Assembly (NCBI GenBank): GCA_032622095.1
Contig: CP136062.1
Location: 230,468,578 to 230,532,577, forward strand
From: Siphonodentalium dalli
Taxonomy: Eukaryota; Mollusca; Scaphopoda; Gadilida; Siphonodentaliidae
Direction: 5' to 3'
Length of the DNA: 64,000 nucleotides
Part shown: positions 57,406 to 64,000 of the stretch, in pieces
Position numbering within the stretch: position 1 is the first letter of the stretch
Layout: the number at the start of each line of letters is the position of its first letter
Notes under the pieces: generated by a model
The model's input: only the letters and a program-made list of their open reading frames with translations
What the model was told of the DNA's origin: nothing
Database searches by the model: none
Made by a program: the position numbers and the translations under genes

Positions 57406-59105
57406 TTTTGAACGTATCTCGCTTTATCATGACTTAACGACATATAGATTTATGTGACGATGAAAGACAAAACCCCTGATTTTATGGAATCAAGTACAGA
57501 TTGACCTGCTTCTAAGAATAACGCTATATACAGAGAGATATATACATTATATAGGAAATTATCTAAATTCATGTATAATCTACATTCCTCGAATAAAACC
57601 GAATAAGTGGTTTCGTTTGTGATGTTCCGGAGATCAGAAAAATCCATAAATATAGATATATAGAGTTTATCTACACTTTTTGGTTGGATATGGGAATTAT
57701 CTCATGAGTGATGAAAAAGAAATGAATCATTTTTTCTTTTTTGTCATCACGAATGAGATGATTACCATATCAAACCAAAAAGTGTAGATGTTCTGTTTAT
57801 TATATAGTCCCCACAGTTGGCCCATGGATCAACTCGAAAGAAGAATATAAAGTGCAAATTTTGATATCCAAGCACAGCCATTGTAATGAAATAGAAATAG
57901 TTCCATTTTTAGACAGATTTGTTGAGAGATAAGGGGACTAACGTCAAAGTACGTTCAACAACAAAATTTAATTGATCGCATATTACAATTGTTCAACCTG
58001 AACACTCATCGACTTTTAGCACAGTCTTCCATCAAGAACAAAATCACTTTTAATGTTAGCGCGGATGAATGCGAGTGATATATCGATATCTCACTAGACT
58101 GATATCGGTTTTTATCTGATGAAAATACTAGTATTTGATAGCTTAGCATATACTAAATTTGGGCATATGTCTCTCTAATATATCATTTTGGATATTGGGT
58201 CTCTTTAACATATCATTTTGGACATTGGGTTTCTTTAACATATCATTTAGCAATAATCCATTCACTCATCTATCACACACGACCAACATAATGCACAGGG
58301 ATCGAATACGAATATGAGGCAACAGGGACTCACTAGCTCTAATTTAAAATAATTCAGAAATATATGAAATCTTCTATGGTAAGTACATAAAATTAAGTAC
58401 GTGAAATTATACGTTAAGTCTATTTTAACGGGGACCGGAGGCACTCGTAGTGGGTAAATGTGTTAAATAAAGAAAAAACTAAGAAGAACATGGAGAAATA
58501 TGTTCCTATATTCATTGTTGATAGTTCTCCGATGATAAATATGTTCCTATGTTCATTATTTATAATTCTCTGATGATAACATTTTGCGTGTTGAAACCAT
58601 TGTTATGTGAGCAATACTGTTACAGTGATTAGTCAACAAAAACGTCGATGGTCGTGTAGTAAGTTCAATTATTTTAGTATCAATGTGAATTACAGAATAG
58701 TTTTCAATGCTTTGACATTTTCCAATACATTTACCATACAATTTTGATTAAACTTTGGTATTTTATTTGACTAATTGGACCTTTATCTAGAATTCCACTG
58801 TAACAGCAATGTTTACATAACAATGGTTATGACATCGGAAATCTCATTGTTGAAGAGTTTTAAATAATCAACATAAGACTATATATATGTAACGATGGTT
58901 GTACAAACATTTATGAATTTTCACATTAACCCACTGCGAGTGACTTATGTCCCTTTAAATCTATAAAACACAAGTTTTGCAGGAATTTTATCTCGGCTTT
59001 ACCTTCGAACAAAATAGGCGACTACATTATATAACACTATGCAGCGAGCCCAGTATGACCTGTGTGATCCTCACGAGCCCTGTGCATTATGTATGATCTC
59101 ACGCC
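57406..59105. other. Downstream flank of lectin gene; hairpin and small tandems
   Basis: 57670-57719 and 57740-57789 form an inverted repeat of ~48-bp arms with a few mismatches (ATCTACACTTTTTGGTTGGA against CAAACCAAAAAGTGTAGAT). Three ~30-bp units CATATCATTTTGGA-ATTGGGTCTC run at 58168-58252. Two ~53-bp units with AATATGTTCCTAT run at ~58496-58575. No gene; no canonical AATAAA noticed soon after the lectin stop on the minus strand. Confidence 0.55.
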
Positions 59106-59332
59106 TTACATCTCGCACAGATGACGAGCATAAGAGGAGGTGGAGGAGGAGGTGCATGGGTAGTCATACATCAGAAGACGAGCTGTATACGAGTAGTACC
59201 TGATGTGCACACAATCATATGACCCGCCGCGGGGGTAACTGGGGTACCATGTCACCCACGGCATGACTGAACCATCATTCGTTGTATAAATGTCAGTTGC
59301 ATTGACGTCCCTGCCGTCGATCCACAGTTTAT
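59106..59332 (-). CDS. C-type lectin-like domain gene, terminal exon
   Basis: On the minus strand the exon starts after a CTTCTAACAG acceptor at 59333-59334 and ends with TAA at 59106-59108. That is 227 nt, entering in phase 1 to match the donor exon at 63415. It encodes the second half of a C-type lectin-like domain: LWIDGRD at the WIGL position, then NDGSVMPW, DCVHI, a MYDYPC block at the WND-x-x-C position, and a final RHLCEM. Cysteines fit the conserved long-loop and C-terminal pairs. The classical sugar-specificity tripeptides (EPN, QPD) are not visible; the region reads YPSYPRGGSYDC. The product is likely a secreted or membrane lectin-like recognition protein, with ligand unknown. A Ser-rich insertion (CTSSSTSSY) precedes the last Cys. 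Confidence 0.88.
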
Positions 59333-60218
59333 CTGTTAGAAGAAAAACATGTCGCGTTACACATCTACACAATTATGTGGTGTTTATCTTTATACATATT
59401 CACGAATCTCTATGCAACTTATATAAAGTAGTTAGCATGGAGACTATACAGATGGGTATGTTAGAATGTAACATGTCACGTTAGGTATCTATTATATAGT
59501 ATGGGCTCTAATGGTGTCATCAGAAAGGGGAATTTCAGCGACCACCATATTTATGTAACCCAACTATTCTAATTTCCGGATCCGGTTGTTGCAGGGTCAA
59601 TATAGGGGGCAAAATATGATTTTTTTCATATTTTCCTCATTCGACCCAACCTTATTTTTATGCATTTTTCGGGTTAGTTCCTGTTATGTTCATCAGTCTA
59701 AGCTTCTTAAGCTATATTCAGTTTATCTTTTCTTCCTTTGATTTGGAAGATAGTAATGTGAGTGGTATTTAAAAAGGTAAAAAGTTGTCAGATAATCGTT
59801 GGACGTTTGATCTGTGAATTATTTCGTTAATCGTGAACGTATTTCCCCCCGCTGATTCATTTAAATGTGCCTGTTTCAACTCCGTTTTTCGAAAACTTAT
59901 CGAATGTTGTCACAATATGTATGCCTGTTTGTGATCCGTGGCATATCTGCTATTGGATGGTTGTATTATTGTGGTCCTATGTCTTACATAGTGCGAATGC
60001 GGATCAAAAACGTACACCTCTCCCAAAATGAAATTTAGTGAAGCGTTTTACAAATTGACCAACAGCGATCTGAAAACAAATATTGTATGCATAGTACGTT
60101 TGTTTCAGGATTGACTTGTTTCTGTTCTTAAATTTTGGAGGGTCGGCCTGAAATGGGGGTCAACATAATTTAAAGAGCGTTTTGTTTTTATCGAAAATAA
60201 TAGATGGTGCCTTTTTTC

Positions 60219-60298
60219 GTATGGTGATCTATGCGATTTGAAAAATTATGACAACTGCTAAGTGTGATCCTCCGAAATATATTTGAAACTTTGGATGT
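60219..60298 (+). repeat. 78-bp dispersed duplicate within intron
   Basis: ATGGTGATCTATGCGATTTG..AACTTTGGATGT is nearly identical to 61503-61580 (CTCCGAAATA against CTCAGACATA). The second copy interrupts the minisatellite field, so the transfer from here to there is recent. Confidence 0.85.
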
Positions 60299-60929
60299 AA
60301 TTTGTGGGTTCTTGCTGGCTACAATTGCGATCAAAATCTGACACTGAACCCTATGGAATTCTGGTATTTGGGACAAATGGCGCATTGTGTGTATGATAAT
60401 ATTTGAATTGAAATTTCTCCCCAAAAAAACTATCTATGAATTCAGGCGCAGTTTGGAAAAAATCGGATGTGGTCATATTATTCTCACTAACTACAGTTGC
60501 GATCAGAGTTTAATATTGAACCTACATGCATGATCAGAAAATATTGTGTTATATTACTCGCATTTTGATAGTAATATCACTAAACGGCCACCACGCGCTA
60601 CTATTAGAAGACAAGACAATCTCGTCTGACCCACTATAACTATCAGTAATCTCATTCATGCAATAGTTGATATAGTTATGCTTCTGAATACAATACTTGG
60701 CAAAAGTAGAATGGTTTGTAATGACCCCGATATCATACAGTCTGATACATGTTGAGTCAAATGAAAAATTATCACAAGACTATAGTTTTTTTTCACGATG
60801 TGACTATATAGTAAATTATTGTTTTATTAATAACTGTTATCAACTGTCTAGTGTTGAAGCTAATTTTAGATCATTACGAGTTGTAATGTGACAAATATAC
60901 TTAAAAATGATACTCCATCACCATGCATA

Positions 60930-61800
60930 GTCATCACACATGCGTCCATCAATTATGTGTTATCTATAGAACACATAGCTAACTTATGTGGTTGTCATCC
61001 CTTCTATGATATCATTCTATCTTTATATCGTACTCATTCGCCTTCATATGGTGACCATTCAACTTTATGTGGTGTGCAAACCCTTGATGACTTTGTAAGG
61101 TGTCCACTTGGTGAGCACTGTCCTTTATATGTTGTGCGTTCATCTACATATATTGTCCATTTACCTGTATATAGTGCGTTTTATCTGTACATGGTGTATG
61201 TTTACCATCAAAATGATGACATTTGTTCTCTATATGATGTCCATAAGTCTTTGTATGATATGATGCACCTGTATATGGTATACATTCATCTTTTTATGAT
61301 TTTCAATTGTCGTCATATGGTGTGTTCATTCACCATCATGATAATAGACCACATCACACATACATAGACACAGCTCATAAGTCGTATACACATAACATAA
61401 AGTCATATGCACATCATATAAAGAACAGCGACCATAATATTATGGTCACCATATGCAGATACAACTAAATGGACACCACACAAAGGTAAATGGACACCAC
61501 ATGGTGATCTATGCGATTTGAAAAATTATGACAACTGCTAAGTGTGATCCTCAGACATATATTTGAAACTTTGGATGTTTCAACCACATATATGTAAATA
61601 CACATCATATAAAGAACAGCGGCCATAAATACACACCACATAAAGGTAAATCAACAAACAATAAAGGTGAATGGAAACAATATACAGGTGAATGTACACC
61701 ATATAAAGGTGAAATACACCATATAAATGTAAATATACACCATATAAATGTAAATATACACCATATAAATGTAAATATACACCATATAAAGGAAACACAA
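60930..61800. repeat. Degenerate 20-24-bp minisatellite in two opposite halves
   Basis: The left half (to ~61380) has units like TTTATATGGTGTCCATTCA. The right half (~61390-61800) has the reverse complement, e.g. CACCATATAAAGGTGAATG and CACCATATAAATGTAAATAT. The two halves form an imperfect giant palindrome. The most homogeneous part is four ~21-bp units at ~61706-61790. Frames of 159 (plus) and 111 (minus) residues are repeat artefacts. Confidence 0.8.
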
Positions 61801-63414
61801 CACCACGTTATTTTTTTAATCTCACGATTTTGAGGACCCACAAACCCCAAACCTGCATGCGAACAATATATTTTTCGCCAGATATTTAGACATCCACATT
61901 CACGATTTCTCTTATACCTTTGGATGGTTGGGGGAATCACGTGGTTTCGAGTTGATGAGTATCACGCATTCTAAATGGCGAGGCGATCGCAAACGCGACC
62001 AGAACCGATGGAAATGGTAATAAACTAGGATATTACATATTACATAGTATTTTGGCTGCTACGAGCATATCCTATATTAGTTTTCAATAAGCTGATACCT
62101 CATTTATGTCCGAACTAACATTTGTTTGCTCTAAAATTCTGACCAAAGTCGAAGGATTCTCCTATACATGTAGATGTGTGGACTGGTGTATTCCACGAAC
62201 CTCCGCCCGGCAACTTTGGTCAGAATTTTACAGAACACTACTGAGTATTAACCTGTTTTAAACATAAACTAGCATATGCTAGTAACAGTCAAAGTGCTAC
62301 GTTTTGTGTAAGTTCCTCATTACGCCCTATGGATGTTTACTGCTAGATAGTTCTGGCCGGGTTAATAGAGCTATTGGTATATCTCGCAGAACAACACATT
62401 TCGGGTTTCACGCGATGCGAGCTATTTTAGGAAATTGTAGTAGAATATTCCCACAATATAACACAAAAGATGGCATCAACGCGGTCAGATGATCGTAGTC
62501 CGTTTATATGTAACCAATGTGTATGTGAGAATGCACAAGGAACACACACTTCACAGTTTGGATCGATAAGCCTTGCCCTGTGTATTTTGATGTTGCTTTT
62601 TTGACGATCGGTCTTCCCTATAATTTCTACAACACAATTATCGTCTTACTTGGCAGCATAACGTTACCGCGTGTGATCGCATCGGAAGTGTTTTCATTTA
62701 GAATATGGTCAACATATACACCCCAGGTCAAGTGGTCCTGCTAATATGCTATGATGCTGGTGGTCCTGCTGAATTGCTATGATGCGAGTAGGGTAAATTG
62801 ATGCCGTTACGAAAAAGTACCGTTATTTTTTCTAAAGTTGTCATTTTGGCGGTGGTTGACGAATCCGAGCGATTTGAGAAAAAACCTGTGTGCATAAAAC
62901 ATTCAAGAACATCTATATTTAAAAAAAATATATAATAATGCCTACGCTGGTGTTTCTATTCGACGCGAAGAACAATCTTGATTAGTATAGTCGATTTTCA
63001 ACAACTAATATAATCAGTATTAAATTATTTCGCAATAAACATGTTTTTAGTTTAAACATATTTGATTTTAACCAATATAATGTACAAAGTTCACGGTATG
63101 ATGATGAAAGATGTTGATGGTTATAATGGGATTTGGCAGTAAGCATATAGTATACGTCTCAGCGTATCGTCACTCTAATGTGTGTGCTTTACGTCTGGCT
63201 GGCTCATCTTCTTGTTACATTTATTTCCTCCATAAAACTTTTAAAAAAAAAGAATTCCTACACTCTTGTTATTCTCTTATATATTATATACAATAATAGA
63301 CGGTCTGTCTCGTGTTTTGGTTTAAGCAAATCTAACATCTCACATCCAGGTATCTTTATCCTAATCACAAATTTACTCCAGGTTCATAAAAGTAGCCGCT
63401 GATATCTTACTTAC

Positions 63415-63621
63415 ATGATGATGATGTCGAAAAGCCCCAATAGAAGAGCCATAGCGTCAGATCATCCAGCATCTCGCGGGACTTAATGGTTATGAGATGC
63501 GCACCGTTCGCTGTACAGATAGACAGGGCGGAGGTCCAGGTCGAATAATAGGAATAGTACCTCAGACAGTACTGCTCGCCGCCCAGGGTATATTGATTAT
63601 ACCCGAGAGATGTTGGGCAAG
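63415..63621 (-). CDS. C-type lectin-like domain gene, N-terminal CTLD exon
   Basis: The 207-nt exon (phase 1 in, phase 1 out) is preceded by a CTTCTCTAG acceptor and followed by the strong donor GTAAGTAAG. It encodes CPTSLG, then EQYCLRYY, TWTSALSIC, ANGAHLITIKSREML and LWLFYWGF. These are the N-terminal cysteine pair of a long-form CTLD, the W-x-x-A-x-x-x-C helix and the GAHL-x-x-I-x-S block of helix 2. It joins to the terminal exon to complete a domain of about 140 residues. The signal peptide and start are not in this exon and would lie beyond 64000. Mollusc lectin-like families are large and often immune-related, but the specific role here is unknown. Confidence 0.9.
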
Positions 63622-63657
63622 CTAGAGAAGATAATAAGACATATCAATGAGAACAGA

Positions 63658-64000
63658 TGATACAAATACTCGATAAACATGTATACATACGGACCGGTAA
63701 ACTTCCACAGACGATACAAACACTCGATAAACATGTATACATACGGACCGGTAAACTTCCACAGACGATACAAACACTCGATAAACATGTATACATACGG
63801 ACCGGTAAACTTTCACAGACGATACAAATACTCGATAAACATGTACTCATACGGACCGGTAAACTTCCACAGACGATACAAATACTCGATAAACATGTGT
63901 TCATACGGACCGGTAAACTTCCACGGATAATACAAATACTCGATAAACATGTATACATACGGACCGGTAAACGTCCACAGATGATACAAATACTCGATAA
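63658..64000. repeat. 54-bp minisatellite upstream of the CTLD exon, runs off the window
   Basis: The unit GATACAAATACTCGATAAAC-ATGTATACATACGGACCGGT-AAACTTCCACAGAC recurs every 54 bp (CGATAAAC at 63671, 63725, 63779, 63833...), at least six times, to the window edge. Open frames on both strands result from the period being divisible by three. It starts ~37 bp upstream of the exon, in the preceding intron. Confidence 0.95.

Larger units (their letters stand above)
59333..63414 (-). other. Lectin intron (~4.1 kb), repeat-rich
   Basis: Donor GTAAGTAAG at 63414 downward and acceptor CTTCTAACAG ending at 59333 define the intron; both exons are in phase 1. It contains a duplicated 78-bp block (60219 and 61502), an imperfect inverted field of ATATGG/CCATAT minisatellite (60930-61800) and two ~30-bp GTGGTCCTGCT units (~62730-62775). 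No additional lectin exon was seen, but a short alternative exon cannot be excluded. Confidence 0.75.

Overview
This is a eukaryotic, AT-rich window dominated by repeats. I read it as invertebrate animal DNA, most likely a mollusc and perhaps a bivalve. The reasons are a split C-type lectin gene with consensus splice sites, APE-type LINE debris, a tRNA-derived SINE, TTAA-flanked and hAT DNA transposons, and a set of tandem-cored dispersed elements (CCGTCCGTCCGT blocks next to 'GAGTTATGGCCC..TTTTTCGACTTAGAA' cores) that I associate with bivalve genomes. The species cannot be fixed from the sequence alone. There is no bacterial organisation: no operons, rRNA, convincing tRNA or CRISPR. Nearly all open frames here are by-products of tandem repeats whose period is a multiple of three, or pieces of transposons.

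The one convincing host gene is on the minus strand at the right end. An exon at 63621-63415 encodes the N-terminal half of a C-type lectin-like domain and ends in a GTAAGT donor. A terminal exon at 59332-59106 carries the WIDG block, the last cysteines and a stop. Both junctions are phase 1 and the ~4.1 kb intron is packed with repeats. The signal-peptide exon(s) would lie beyond 64000. Other protein-like relics are a decayed C2H2 zinc-finger stretch inside a large inverted repeat (1.0-2.0 kb) and three 84-nt exon-like modules on the minus strand (21.3, 21.7, 22.0 kb).

Layout. 1-5 kb: inverted repeat with zinc-finger relics, then two head-to-tail copies of a GC-capped tandem-core element, the first split by a nested 1.13 kb element. 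5-12.4 kb: a TIR element, composite repeats with perfect palindromes, and a foldback element. 13.5-15.4 kb: a 357-bp element with perfect 47-bp terminal repeats enclosing twelve AGATATCT palindromes, then GC-rich and AT-rich minisatellites. 16.3-20.1 kb: a duplicated block in which one copy carries a 5'-truncated LINE and the other is the empty site. 20.3-25.2 kb: TACACA/TGTGTA palindrome field, a 212-bp-arm inverted repeat, exon-like modules, TTAA elements and a tandem-core element. 26.9-28.3 kb: SINE, then an inverted tandem-core element split by a TTAA element. 29.9-34.8 kb: a hAT transposon whose BED-finger frame is split by a TTAA element and whose body is filled by a dead LINE. 36.6-43.7 kb: second copy of a ~980-bp repeat, a 1.4-kb TIR element and tandem-core elements. 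48.5-57.4 kb: a 54-bp head-to-head hairpin array, foldback elements, 42-bp and 74-bp satellites and a 33-bp array of 5'-splice-site-like motifs. 59-64 kb: the lectin gene.

The strongest observations are insertion histories readable inside the window (filled versus empty sites for four insertions) and several long perfect or near-perfect palindromes. I do not see a coherent new multi-gene system. The closest to novelty are the palindromic array elements at 13.6 and 48.5 kb, the splice-donor array at 56.6 kb and the triplicated 84-nt exon-like module at 21-22 kb.
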